The position numbers and the translations under genes were made by a program. This document shows, one piece after another, positions 1 to 7,192 of a DNA stretch of 17,954 bases. A model generated the notes under the pieces. The model was not told where the DNA came from. It ran no database searches and was given only the letters and a program-made list of their open reading frames with translations. Positions within the stretch are counted from its first letter, which is position 1. Each line of letters opens with the position of its first letter. The DNA comes from Tannerella sp. (GTDB lineage Bacteria > Bacteroidota > Bacteroidia > Bacteroidales > Tannerellaceae), in the NCBI GenBank assembly GCA_031275525.1, contig JAISOP010000120.1:1-17954 (forward strand), in the 5' to 3' direction.

Positions 1-229
1 GTCCGGGGGTAATCCGGTAGAGCTTGTCGGACGACCCGAAGGGCAGGTGCGGCCCGTAGGTGAGGGTCCAGAGGTATCCCCCCCAGGGTACTACGGCGCC
101 ATGACCACATTCCCTTTCGTCGTTGTAGTGGGCCAGGTGCGGGTATATGCCGCTGATGCTGTCCCGGTGATCTGACCTGTTGCAGGCACAGAAACACCAT
201 ACGAATACCAATAATCGAATTGACTTCAT
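1..229 (-). CDS. Putative lipoprotein, N-terminal part (runs off left edge)
   Basis: The reading frame opens at an ATG at 229-227 and stays open to the window edge, giving 76 residues of a longer protein. It begins MKSIRLLVFVWCFCACNRSD, a short positively charged start, a hydrophobic stretch and a Cys after CFCA, which fits a lipoprotein signal peptide (mature N-terminus at Cys16). The rest includes ECGHGAVVPWGGYLW, HLPFGSSDKLYRITPG and aromatic residues, which suggests an extracytoplasmic beta-rich domain. I do not recognise a named family. It lies downstream of the SusD-like gene in the same orientation, so it may be a surface lipoprotein of the same uptake cluster. A 237-bp repeat-rich gap separates the two, so co-transcription is uncertain. 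Confidence 0.7.
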   Translation of the reverse strand, partial: MKSIRLLVFVWCFCACNRSDHRDSISGIYPHLAHYNDERECGHGAVVPWGGYLWTLTYGPHLPFGSSDKLYRITPG

Positions 230-238
230 ACTAAAAAA

Positions 239-466
239 ATAGTGGTTAGTGGTTAGTGGTTAGTGATAAGTGACAAGCAGGCGTTTTTCACTCATCACTC
301 ACTACTAATGCGGATCCGCTCGGTTACTTAACACGTATTCGCCCGGATACGCGACACGTATTCGCTCGGATACGCATGAGTGGTGAGTAGTGAGTGGTTA
401 GTGAAAACGCCCGTTTATCACTAACCGCTTATCACTAACCACTCACCACTAACCACTAACCACTAA
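239..466. repeat. Long imperfect inverted repeat built from CACTAAC-type heptamers
   Basis: The left arm (about 241-306) starts with tandem copies of TTAGTGG followed by GATAAGTGAC and GCGTTTTTCACTC. The right arm (about 384-466) carries the reverse complement: GAGTGGTTAGTGAAAACGCC, then CTTATCACTAACC and repeated CACTAAC units. The arms match over about 65 bases with small gaps. The centre (307-383) contains the palindrome GCGGATCCGC at 310-319 and two 22-bp direct repeats (331-352 and 354-375, one mismatch), each an imperfect palindrome with CGTAT at the left and ATACG at the right. It fills the gap between the SusD-like and lipoprotein genes. As RNA it could fold into one long hairpin, so attenuation, termination or mRNA protection are possible. 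Function is inferred only. Confidence 0.75.
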
Positions 467-2257
467 TTACCATTTCGGGTTTTGGAGGAGGTTTTTGTTA
501 ATCAAGCGGTCTGCGTCCGGTATGGGCCACAGGTAGTCGCGTTCGGCGTTGAACTTACGCTCGCTGGCCACTACGATATAACCGGCATCGACCATATAGC
601 TGATGTCGGCGATCCCATTTTCATCCACCTCCGGTATGCCTCCGATAGGATAGTTCCCCTCATTCCAATTCCGGATCATCTGACGATACTCGTCGGATAC
701 GGAAGCTTCATCGCCGTCCCAGGAGGCTGAGCCTGACCATGCGCGTCGCAGGTAGTAACTGGGACGATTGTAAACCTTTTCGGCCAGCCTCCAACGAATC
801 AGATCGGCATAACGATGTCCCTCCCAGGCCAACTCGATGAAACGTTCGGTGCGAAGGATCGTACGCATAGCGGCCTGCGAAGTAAGCGTGACGCGCGGGC
901 AGGTAATCCCCGTACCGGCATAAGCCCTTTCGCGCAGCTTGTTCACCGTCTCGTCCAAGACCTCCTGTGTACATCTGTCCAGTTCAATCATAGCTTCGGC
1001 ATACATGAGCAGGACATCCCCGTAACGCAAATAAGGATAGGTGGCCGGCGCCCCGTTACGCCCGTTCTCAAGGAACGATTCGTCAATATACTTTTTAAAC
1101 AGGAGACCGTCGTAGGAGGCGTGTTCGGCCCGGGCCTTCGAATCGGTGTTACTCACCTGTGCGCCGTCCGAAGCGCGGTAAACGGTTGTCCGGCCCGGGT
1201 CGGGGGAATATTCGTAGCCGAGCCACGCATACTCCGCCGGATCATACGTCCCGTCGAGCACACGCTTGTTGTGAGCCGTAGCAAAAGGCACAATGGTCAT
1301 GGCCATACGCGGGTCGCGGTTCTCGAAAAAGTCCTTCGGGTTATAAAGCGGAGACTCGTCAATGGGTTTGCCGTCGATACAGGGATAAGCGCATACCAGT
1401 TCGTAGGAAGGCGCCTTCTGTCCTCCCCATCCTCCCGCAAGACGGGTGATGCAGTTGAGCACGTCACCGGCCGCCCAGTAATATCTTTTCAAGGTCACAT
1501 CACCCCGGAAGAAGAAGATCCATTCATCCGACCAGGAAGCGGTAAACAAATCCCTGTAATTGTCGTGCAGTTTATAGACCCCCAGGTCCATACAAGCCTT
1601 GGCAGCCGTTGCCGCCGTTTCGTAATCGCCATTCCGGATAGCGATACGCGCCTTGAATGCAAGGGCGGCGCCTTTGGTGGCACGCTGTATGCCGGCATAA
1701 CCGGTCGGCAGGCGCCTGGCAGCCTCGTCCAAACATTCGTAACTGTAAGCCAGCACGTCGGCTTTGGGCGAACGTTCAATCGTGTAGGCCTCTTCGAGCG
1801 TCATGCCCGTCTTATCCAGGATGGCATCCCCCCAGTGAAAGGCCAGCATCCCGTAGGCATACCCCATATAGAACCAGGCTTCGCCCTCGTATTGCGTAAT
1901 CTCCGTTTCCGATATGCCCATCGCACGGGCATTGTCCATATTGTTCAGCAGGCGCAGGGCACGTGCAATGCCTTTATAGAAATTTTGCCAGCGGGTGGCC
2001 ACGGTGCCGTCCTCTGCCGTCATGGTGCCGTTCTGTACGTTGGTAGTGCTGTTGCGCTCCGTCACGTCGTCGCTCCAGTTCATCGGGTCGATGGGGAAAA
2101 AGTCGGTACGGTAAAAATCGTTCACCGACATCTCAATCTCTTGCTGCGAGGAGTACCAGTTTCCACTGGAACCTTCCGAGAGCGGACTCAGGTCAAGGTC
2201 CACACAGGACGCAAGAGACCATACTACTATACTGATCGTTATAAATCTTTTTTTCAT
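467..2257 (-). CDS. RagB/SusD-like nutrient-binding outer-membrane lipoprotein
   Basis: This is the surface lipoprotein partner of a SusC-type TonB-dependent transporter. It captures an oligosaccharide or other ligand and delivers it to the barrel. The protein is 596 residues from the preferred start, normal for the family. It begins MKKRFITISIVVWSLASCVD, a lipoprotein signal with LASC as lipobox. An in-frame ATG four codons earlier (2269) directly follows the SusC-like stop, but it would add residues ahead of a complete signal peptide, so 2257 is preferred. The middle carries the helical repeats of the family (for example AEAWFYMGYAYGMLAFHWGD), and the C-terminus has the hallmark RTERFIELAWEGHRYADLIRW and a final YLWPIPDADRLINKNLLQNP motif. 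It lies 12 bases after the receptor gene in the same orientation, so the two are almost certainly one operon. The ligand cannot be read from the sequence. Confidence 0.93.
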   Translation of the reverse strand: MKKRFITISIVVWSLASCVDLDLSPLSEGSSGNWYSSQQEIEMSVNDFYRTDFFPIDPMNWSDDVTERNSTTNVQNGTMTAEDGTVATRWQNFYKGIARALRLLNNMDNARAMGISETEITQYEGEAWFYMGYAYGMLAFHWGDAILDKTGMTLEEAYTIERSPKADVLAYSYECLDEAARRLPTGYAGIQRATKGAALAFKARIAIRNGDYETAATAAKACMDLGVYKLHDNYRDLFTASWSDEWIFFFRGDVTLKRYYWAAGDVLNCITRLAGGWGGQKAPSYELVCAYPCIDGKPIDESPLYNPKDFFENRDPRMAMTIVPFATAHNKRVLDGTYDPAEYAWLGYEYSPDPGRTTVYRASDGAQVSNTDSKARAEHASYDGLLFKKYIDESFLENGRNGAPATYPYLRYGDVLLMYAEAMIELDRCTQEVLDETVNKLRERAYAGTGITCPRVTLTSQAAMRTILRTERFIELAWEGHRYADLIRWRLAEKVYNRPSYYLRRAWSGSASWDGDEASVSDEYRQMIRNWNEGNYPIGGIPEVDENGIADISYMVDAGYIVVASERKFNAERDYLWPIPDADRLINKNLLQNPKW

Positions 2258-2269
2258 ACAAGTAAGCAT

Positions 2270-5005
2270 TTAAAATTTGACATTCACTCCCAAAAGGAAA
2301 GAAGTTGATATAAAGTCTGAGTTGGTACCCACCTCGGGATCCCATCCTTTGGGATAGTTGCTGAGGGCCGGCAGGTCGTTCGCACTCACATAGAATCGAA
2401 TATCCTTGATCCTTATTTTGCCCAGCAGGTCCTTGGGTAGCGAATAGCCCAGCGTGATATTTTTCACACGGAAATAGGCGCCGTTGAAGAGCCAATAGTC
2501 CGATCCGGAATAGGTATTGGTGGTATTGGTATAGGTCAAACGGGGATATGCGGCTTTGCTGTTCTGTTCATCCGTGTTGTGCTGGCTCCAATAGTTACCC
2601 AGTACCAGAGAAGGAACGGCGCCCCACTGCTCTTTCAGCGGCTGAATCCATGCCGAATTAAAGAGTACGCGCTGGTGGCCTACCCCTTGGAACGAGAGGT
2701 TGAAGTCGAATCCTTTCCAGCCTGCGGCCAGATTACCCCCGTAGATGTATTCCGGCAGCGAGTTGCCCAGGCGCACCTTGTCGTCGGCATTGATGACGCC
2801 GTTTCCATCCACATCGACATACTTAATGTTCCCCGCCTTGTCATTGGCCGTCAGCGTGGGATATTTGTTGCCCTGGGCATCATAGAGGTCGGCATCCGTG
2901 AGGAACAAACCGTCGGTCTGGTACATAAACCACTCGTAGTAGTAGGAACCCTCTTCGTAAATCTTGTTGCCGTCAATGGTCCGCTTGTCACCCAGATAAC
3001 CCATCTTTGAGCGGTAGTCCGACAGGTTGGCCGAGACATTATACCATACCTCGCCCACCGTGTCCGACCAGCCTAATTCTACTTCCCATCCCCTGGTGTA
3101 CATATCCCCGGCGTTCTGAGAAGGCGCCGAAAAGCCGGCATACGAGGGGAAACCGAGCGTGAGCAACATATCGGAAGTCTGTTTGTAATAGTAGTCACCC
3201 GTGAAGCGCAGACGGTTGTTCAGCATCGTCAAGTCGAGTCCGGCGCCGTAGGTGGTAGTCGTTTCCCAGGTAATGTTCTCGAAGGCGTAATCATACTGCG
3301 CGGCATTCTGCACGGCCGTCACCGTTTGCGACGACCGGTTGTACATATAACTGTTCCCAAAGTTGATAGCAGCCTGGTAGGGAAACTCCGAGCCGATCCG
3401 TTCGTTACCGAGCTGGCCGATAGAGCCGCGTATTTTCAGGTAATCCACCCTGTCTGTTTTAAACCACGGTTCTTCCGACATCACCCATCCGGCCGAGGTC
3501 GAGTAGAAGGTACCCCAGCGGTGGTCTTTAGAAAAACGCGACGAGCCGTCGGTACGGATGTTGCCCTGAATCATATACCTGTTTTTAAAGGAATACATCA
3601 GGCGCCCGAAGGCCGATTCGTAGGCATTATGTCCGGCCTTGCCCGAATTATATTGATAATCTTCAGGCCCGATGTTGAGGTAAGGATAGGTGTCAAGCAG
3701 GTAGTTATTGCGTGAAGAGCCTTCTTCTTCCCACCTGTAGGAATAGCCCTCGTAACCCACCATGGCGCTAAAGGAATGAGGCCCCCAGATATTTTGGTAA
3801 TTACCGTAGAACTGGTAGGTCTGGCTGTTATTATCCTGCCGTTTCTCTTCCAGGCTGGTCGTTTTGTGCGCCTGCATATAGGTGATCGAACCGTTTTCGT
3901 AATATACCGGCACCGCGCGTGAAAACTTCTTGCCTTTCGTGAAAGCGTAACGGGGCGCAAAAATAGCTGTCAGGGTAAGGCCTTTCAGCGGAGTGAGATC
4001 AATTTGCGCCTTGCCGCCAAACTTGTAATAGCTTTCTTTATTCCTCCCCCCCTGCCGGAGACCGGCCAGGCCATTTGCTCCATCCTTCGAATCGGCATAA
4101 CGGCCGTCTTCCCAATAAGGACTATAATAAGGAGAGGCTAAGTAGGCCCAGTAAACGGCATTGATTTGGGAGGGGCTGATGGCATTTGATTTCGAGAAAT
4201 CGAGGTCGATATTGGCATGAAGCCAATCGGTGATCTTATAGTCGTTGTTAATACGTCCGGCTATACGCTCGTAGGATTTGTTCTCGTAATAGCCATCGCC
4301 TCGCTGGTAGTTGAGGGTGGATTTGGTACGCAGTTTTTCCGTACCGCCCGAAACGCTGAACATGTGCTGCTCGTGTGCAGTCGAATTCTTCAGCATTAAA
4401 CCCACCCAGTCCGTATTGGGATAGTGGTAAGGGTCGGCTGCGTGATTACTCATCCATGAAGCAATCGTCTCCTGGGAATATTGGGAATAGGGATCGGTCG
4501 AACCGTCGTTCCACTTGATTTCGTTCTGTACATTCATCCAGTCAATCACGTTGCCGTTCGTAGGCTTTGCCGTGGGCCGGTCTATACCGTATTCGTAGTT
4601 GTAATCGAACGAGAACTGGCGATCCTTGGCGCGCTTGGTGGTAATCAGGATCACCCCTGCCGCCGCACGCGATCCATAGATGGAAGCCGAGGCGGCATCC
4701 TTCAACACGGTCATCGTTTCCACATCTGCCGATATGACATCGTTAATCGACGAAGGCACTCCGTCCACGATCACTAAAGGATCGTTATTCGAGAGCGTCG
4801 TGATCCCCCGTACGCGTATCGTAGCCGAAGCGCCCGGTCCGCCATTATCGCGCGTCACCTGCACGCCCGCTATCTGGCCTTGCATGGCGGTGGAAAGCTG
4901 TTGGGTGGAACGACTGCTTAAAGCCTCGCCTTTGATACTCGAAATCGCGCCGGTGAGGTCGCCTTTGCGAGCCGTACCATACCCCACAACCACCACTTCA
5001 TCCAA
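2270..5005 (-). CDS. Plug and beta-barrel fragment of SusC-like receptor
   Basis: This is the downstream frame of the split receptor, about 911 residues counted from a TTG at 5005 that is unlikely to be a real start. The frame is open further upstream through NPLKVILIEDSRILDEVVVVGYG to the G tract. The plug has the family signature with QIAGVQVTRDNGGPGASATI, GVPSSINDVISADVETMTVL and SIYGSRAAAGVILITTK. The remainder is aromatic-rich alternating barrel sequence with YTRGWEVELGW and a C-terminal Phe. It has no signal peptide of its own and would not reach the outer membrane without fusion to the 5035-5616 part. The SusD-like gene follows at once. Confidence 0.85.
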   Translation of the reverse strand: MDEVVVVGYGTARKGDLTGAISSIKGEALSSRSTQQLSTAMQGQIAGVQVTRDNGGPGASATIRVRGITTLSNNDPLVIVDGVPSSINDVISADVETMTVLKDAASASIYGSRAAAGVILITTKRAKDRQFSFDYNYEYGIDRPTAKPTNGNVIDWMNVQNEIKWNDGSTDPYSQYSQETIASWMSNHAADPYHYPNTDWVGLMLKNSTAHEQHMFSVSGGTEKLRTKSTLNYQRGDGYYENKSYERIAGRINNDYKITDWLHANIDLDFSKSNAISPSQINAVYWAYLASPYYSPYWEDGRYADSKDGANGLAGLRQGGRNKESYYKFGGKAQIDLTPLKGLTLTAIFAPRYAFTKGKKFSRAVPVYYENGSITYMQAHKTTSLEEKRQDNNSQTYQFYGNYQNIWGPHSFSAMVGYEGYSYRWEEEGSSRNNYLLDTYPYLNIGPEDYQYNSGKAGHNAYESAFGRLMYSFKNRYMIQGNIRTDGSSRFSKDHRWGTFYSTSAGWVMSEEPWFKTDRVDYLKIRGSIGQLGNERIGSEFPYQAAINFGNSYMYNRSSQTVTAVQNAAQYDYAFENITWETTTTYGAGLDLTMLNNRLRFTGDYYYKQTSDMLLTLGFPSYAGFSAPSQNAGDMYTRGWEVELGWSDTVGEVWYNVSANLSDYRSKMGYLGDKRTIDGNKIYEEGSYYYEWFMYQTDGLFLTDADLYDAQGNKYPTLTANDKAGNIKYVDVDGNGVINADDKVRLGNSLPEYIYGGNLAAGWKGFDFNLSFQGVGHQRVLFNSAWIQPLKEQWGAVPSLVLGNYWSQHNTDEQNSKAAYPRLTYTNTTNTYSGSDYWLFNGAYFRVKNITLGYSLPKDLLGKIRIKDIRFYVSANDLPALSNYPKGWDPEVGTNSDFISTSFLLGVNVKF

Positions 5006-5034
5006 TATCCGGGAGTCCTCTATTAATATGACTT

Positions 5035-5616
5035 TTAGGGGATTCCCCCCCCCCCCACGGATAACGCACTGATTTCTTGTGTGGTATAACCGATGAAAGA
5101 GATTTGCAGTACGGCGTTGGCCGCCACCGTGAGCGAGAAGTTCCCGTCCACGTCGGTGACCGTTCCGTTGGCCGGCTGGCCTTTTTCTACAACGTTGGCG
5201 CCGATCACCGGCTCGCCCGCAGCGTCAACCACTGTTCCGGAAATACCGATTCGGTTCTGGGTGATCCCCTCCCCGGCGCCCACAGTGGCCGTAAGGATGA
5301 CATCCTTATCCACTACTTTATAATATACGTCATGACCGCTGAATAGCTGGTCCAGTACTGTATACACATGCTTATTCTTTACATGAACGGATACTAACCG
5401 GTTTGTGTTGACCAGTTTGCTGTTGTAGTAAAAATTAAATTCCGTTTCGTTCTCAATCATCTCAAGTACTTCGGCAATGCTTTTGCCGGATACATTCATG
5501 GTAATGAACGTGTTTTGTGCATAAGAGCCGACCGAAAAGGCGAAACTAACGGATGCGAATAAAAGTATGCACGTTAATCTCATCACTCTACTAATGATAT
5601 TCAAGTTTTTCTTCAT
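5035..5616 (-). CDS. N-terminal fragment of SusC-like receptor (signal peptide, STN, CarboxypepD_reg-like)
   Basis: As sequenced, translation from the ATG at 5616 gives 193 residues. A signal peptide covers about residues 1-34 (ending SYAQ). A secretin/TonB short N-terminal (STN) domain follows at about 36-100, with FITMNVSGKSIAEVLEMIE. An Ig-like carboxypeptidase-regulatory domain lies at about 124-185, with ISGTVVDAAGEPVIGANVVE and ISFIGYTTQEI. It ends SVGGGGIP then TAA because of the G tract. The STN domain is typical of transducers that contact a FecR anti-sigma factor across the periplasm, which fits the upstream fecR-like gene. Alone, this fragment would be a periplasmic protein without a barrel. 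Confidence 0.85.
   Translation of the reverse strand: MKKNLNIISRVMRLTCILLFASVSFAFSVGSYAQNTFITMNVSGKSIAEVLEMIENETEFNFYYNSKLVNTNRLVSVHVKNKHVYTVLDQLFSGHDVYYKVVDKDVILTATVGAGEGITQNRIGISGTVVDAAGEPVIGANVVEKGQPANGTVTDVDGNFSLTVAANAVLQISFIGYTTQEISALSVGGGGIP
5045..5056 (-). repeat. Homopolymer tract of 12 G (coding strand) inside the SusC-like gene
   Basis: Twelve consecutive C on the + strand lie between codons for the regulatory domain and the plug of the receptor. The tract length sets the reading frame: a length of 1 modulo 3 (10 or 13) joins the two halves, and 12 does not. Runs this long are prone to slipped-strand mispairing and also to sequencing error. Confidence 0.9.
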
Positions 5617-5658
5617 ATATTTACTTGCTTATTGAATTAAAAAAATGTTTGTTTTCAT

Positions 5659-5688
5659 ACGGAAGCGCTGCTGCAAACAGCCTTCCGT
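5659..5688 (-). promoter_or_regulatory. Hairpin in the leader of the SusC-like gene
   Basis: On the + strand, ACGGAAG-C-GCTG (5659-5670) and CAGCCTTCCGT (5678-5688) form an 11-bp stem with one bulged base and a 7-base loop. In the minus-strand transcript it lies about 40-70 bases before the start codon and is followed about 12 bases later by a run of seven U. It could be an attenuator or a leader target for an antisense or other RNA. No function is shown by the sequence itself. Confidence 0.45.
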
Positions 5689-5718
5689 GTGTGTTTTTTG
5701 TACTTACCTCTCCCCTAA

Positions 5719-5740
5719 CCCCTCTCCACAAGGAGAGGGG
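5719..5740. repeat. Perfect 9-bp inverted repeat CCCCTCTCC-ACAA-GGAGAGGGG
   Basis: The arms 5719-5727 and 5732-5740 are perfectly complementary with a 4-base loop, preceded by a related CTCTCCCCTAA. It lies between the fecR-like and SusC-like genes. In neither direction is it followed closely by a T run, so it is not a textbook intrinsic terminator. It looks like a short dispersed intergenic repeat. Confidence 0.55.
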
Positions 5741-5768
5741 GAAAGCGCTTTGGCGGAAAGGCCTGCTT

Positions 5769-5797
5769 TTGAATCTTTGAACTCTTGAATCTTTGAA
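5769..5797. repeat. Two 13-bp direct repeats TTGAATCTTTGAA
   Basis: Identical copies lie at 5769-5781 and 5785-5797, 16 bp apart, in the fecR-susC gap. Twelve bases of the same word (TCAAAGATTCAA, reverse orientation) recur at 11488-11499 upstream of ogt. This is a simple repeat shared between intergenic regions; no function can be assigned. Confidence 0.5.
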
Positions 5798-5846
5798 TTA
5801 TATAACCATAGGCAATGCTGTTTTTGGGAATTAGACGTCTGGTTTC

Positions 5847-6893
5847 TTACTTCTTTCTTAAAACGACTTTCGTCCGTTTGACGCCCCTGCTGTCATCTTC
5901 GGCCGAAGGGATGATTTGATAACCAATGCGCGAGGAGATGGATAAATAGTCAAGTACCTGCGACAACTGGCGGTTTTCAAACGTCCCCGTAAAGGTGTAG
6001 TGGTTAATAACCGTATCATTCACGTCAAACGTTACGTCATAGAAATACGACAGCCGGGTCAGCACCTCCGGGACGGGCGTATCCTTGAATATCAGCCGTC
6101 CCCGGATCCAGGCCGTATCATAAGCGGGATTGGTTCGGCTGATATGCAATTTTTTCGCCGCCAGGTTGTAAACAGCTTTTTCCGAAGGTTGTAAAACCGT
6201 ATGTTTCCACACGCCCGACTCGCTTTGTACACCGAACCGGACACTCCCTTCCACCAGCGTGGTTTTCAGCAGGGAATCGGAATCGTAGGCCTGCACATTG
6301 AACGCCGTACCCAGCGCTTCCACTTCCATCCGCTTGCTTTCCACCGAGACAATGAAGGGACGCTTTACGTCGCGGGCCACCTGGAAATAGCCTTCGCCGT
6401 TCAGCGTCACCCGGCGTTCTTGCGGGCCAAACGAAGCCGGATAGGTCAGCGTACCGGCCGAATTGAGGTGAACCGTCGTCCCGTCCGGGAGATGCAGGGT
6501 GGTACGCATACCGGCATGGGTCTGTACGGTGATGAAGGACGGTTCCGTTTCCCGCGGCGACCCAAGATGGTAGTTGACGGCCAGGGAGACGGCCAGCGCT
6601 ACGCACGCCGCCACCACGGAAAGTTTCCGCAGGAATACGCGACGCGCCTTCCTTTTGCCGCGTGCCAGCGTTTTATAAAACGCCTCCTGCGGATTGCGCC
6701 GTAGCATCCGCTCTTTGGTTCGCCGCGCATCATACAGTTGCGCAACCTCGAGCAGCGTCTTTTCGTTGTCCGGATGCTCCCCCGCCCACTGCATGACACG
6801 GGCCTTTTCCGCTTCCGCGGCAAGGCCGCGCACGTACCGCAACAGGAGCATCCCATCCATCTCGTCTTGCGACTGTGCTGTTTCTTCCTTCAT
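5847..6893 (-). CDS. FecR-family anti-sigma factor
   Basis: This is a single-pass inner-membrane regulator. Its cytoplasmic part holds an ECF sigma factor and its periplasmic part senses the STN domain of a TonB-dependent receptor. From the ATG at 6893 it has 348 residues, usual for the family. A longer frame opens at 6947, but the start MKEETAQSQD gives the normal cytoplasmic N-terminus. An N-terminal helical region covers about 1-86 and a membrane helix about 87-107 (VFLRKLSVVAACVALAVSLA). The FecR domain lies at about 118-222, with THAGMRTTLHLPDGTTVHLN, LNGEGYFQV and TAFNVQAY. A DUF4974-like C-terminal domain lies at about 265-335 (FKDTPVPEVLTRLSYFYDV). It sits upstream of the SusC-like gene, 230 bp apart, and probably regulates that system. 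No sigma factor gene is adjacent. Confidence 0.93.
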   Translation of the reverse strand: MKEETAQSQDEMDGMLLLRYVRGLAAEAEKARVMQWAGEHPDNEKTLLEVAQLYDARRTKERMLRRNPQEAFYKTLARGKRKARRVFLRKLSVVAACVALAVSLAVNYHLGSPRETEPSFITVQTHAGMRTTLHLPDGTTVHLNSAGTLTYPASFGPQERRVTLNGEGYFQVARDVKRPFIVSVESKRMEVEALGTAFNVQAYDSDSLLKTTLVEGSVRFGVQSESGVWKHTVLQPSEKAVYNLAAKKLHISRTNPAYDTAWIRGRLIFKDTPVPEVLTRLSYFYDVTFDVNDTVINHYTFTGTFENRQLSQVLDYLSISSRIGYQIIPSAEDDSRGVKRTKVVLRKK

Positions 6894-6962
6894 TTTTTTT
6901 CTTCCTTGTATTACTACGACAATCCATTGGCCCGCTACCCTAAACACAACGGGAAAAAAATG

Positions 6963-7010
6963 GGTCTTTTAGGGCTTTTAGGCCTCGGGGGAACCGAACT
7001 ACACAGAACC
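6963..7010 (-). repeat. Copy A of an approximately 49-bp dispersed repeat
   Basis: The sequence GGTCTTTTAGGGCTTTTAGG ... GGAACCGAACTACACAGAACC is found again in reverse complement at 11143-11191, with 45 of 49 aligned positions identical and one gap. It lies in the 299-bp gap between the divergent fecR-like and PDZ-protein genes. This copy has two units of the 9-bp word (CCTAAAAGC on the reverse strand) at one end. Confidence 0.8.
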
Positions 7011-7020
7011 CAGGCACAAA

Positions 7021-7122
7021 CGCGAATCATTTATTCGCGGATATTCGCGTGCATTCGCGGACAGACCTTTTCTTTTTTTCTGCGGAGCGTAGCGTAGCGT
7101 TGGGGGAAATCATTCGCGGACC
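7021..7122. repeat. Cluster of ATTCGCGG-type short repeats
   Basis: Between 7021 and 7055 the word ATTCGCG occurs three times at spacings of about 10 bp (TATTCGCGGATATTCGCG, then GCATTCGCGG). A fourth occurs at 7112-7118. GGAAATCATTCGCGGACC (7105-7122) recurs in reverse complement with one mismatch at 17456-17473. It lies just upstream of the PDZ-protein promoter element and may be regulatory or a repeat remnant; no function is assigned. Confidence 0.5.
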
Positions 7123-7156
7123 TTTTTTCTTGGCGCCTCGAAAAAAGAAATAGTCG

Positions 7157-7164
7157 TACCTTTG
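7157..7164 (+). promoter_or_regulatory. Probable -7 promoter element for the PDZ-protein gene
   Basis: TACCTTTG fits the Bacteroidota -7 consensus TAnnTTTG and lies 28 bases upstream of the ATG at 7193. A weak -33 candidate (TTGG at 7130-7133, spacer 23) is present. The element would drive the PDZ-protein gene and, by read-through, mutS2. Confidence 0.5.
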
Positions 7165-7192
7165 CGTTCGGTAATAAAAAAGAAATGACATT

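Larger units (their letters stand above)
2270..5616 (-). pseudogene. SusC/RagA-like TonB-dependent receptor, frame broken at a G tract (phase-variable or disrupted)
   Basis: This is an outer-membrane TonB-dependent importer that pairs with the adjacent SusD-like lipoprotein. Read through, it would be about 1,115 residues, a usual size for the family. The order is signal peptide, STN domain, carboxypeptidase-D-like regulatory domain, plug (starting near LDEVVVVGYGTARKGDLTGA) and a long beta-barrel ending in FLLGVNVKF. The frame is interrupted: 193 codons are open from 5616 to a TAA at 5035, and the rest is in another frame from about 5055 to 2270. The join is a run of exactly 12 G on the coding strand (5045-5056). 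Ten or 13 G would restore a continuous SVGGG...NPLKVILIEDSRILDEVVVVGYG, just what SusC proteins have between these domains. No other lesion was seen. The intact rest argues for a reversible or recent frameshift, or a sequencing error, rather than an old pseudogene. Confidence 0.88.

Noticed and set aside
815..2308. A 497-codon open frame on the + strand opposite the SusD-like gene
   Set aside because: The product has no recognisable domains, it lies wholly antisense to a clear SusD-family gene, and GC-rich codon choice commonly leaves such antisense frames open.
5719..5740. CCCCTCTCC/GGAGAGGGG hairpin as terminator of the fecR-like gene
   Set aside because: There is no T run next to the stem on either strand, so it is listed only as a repeat.
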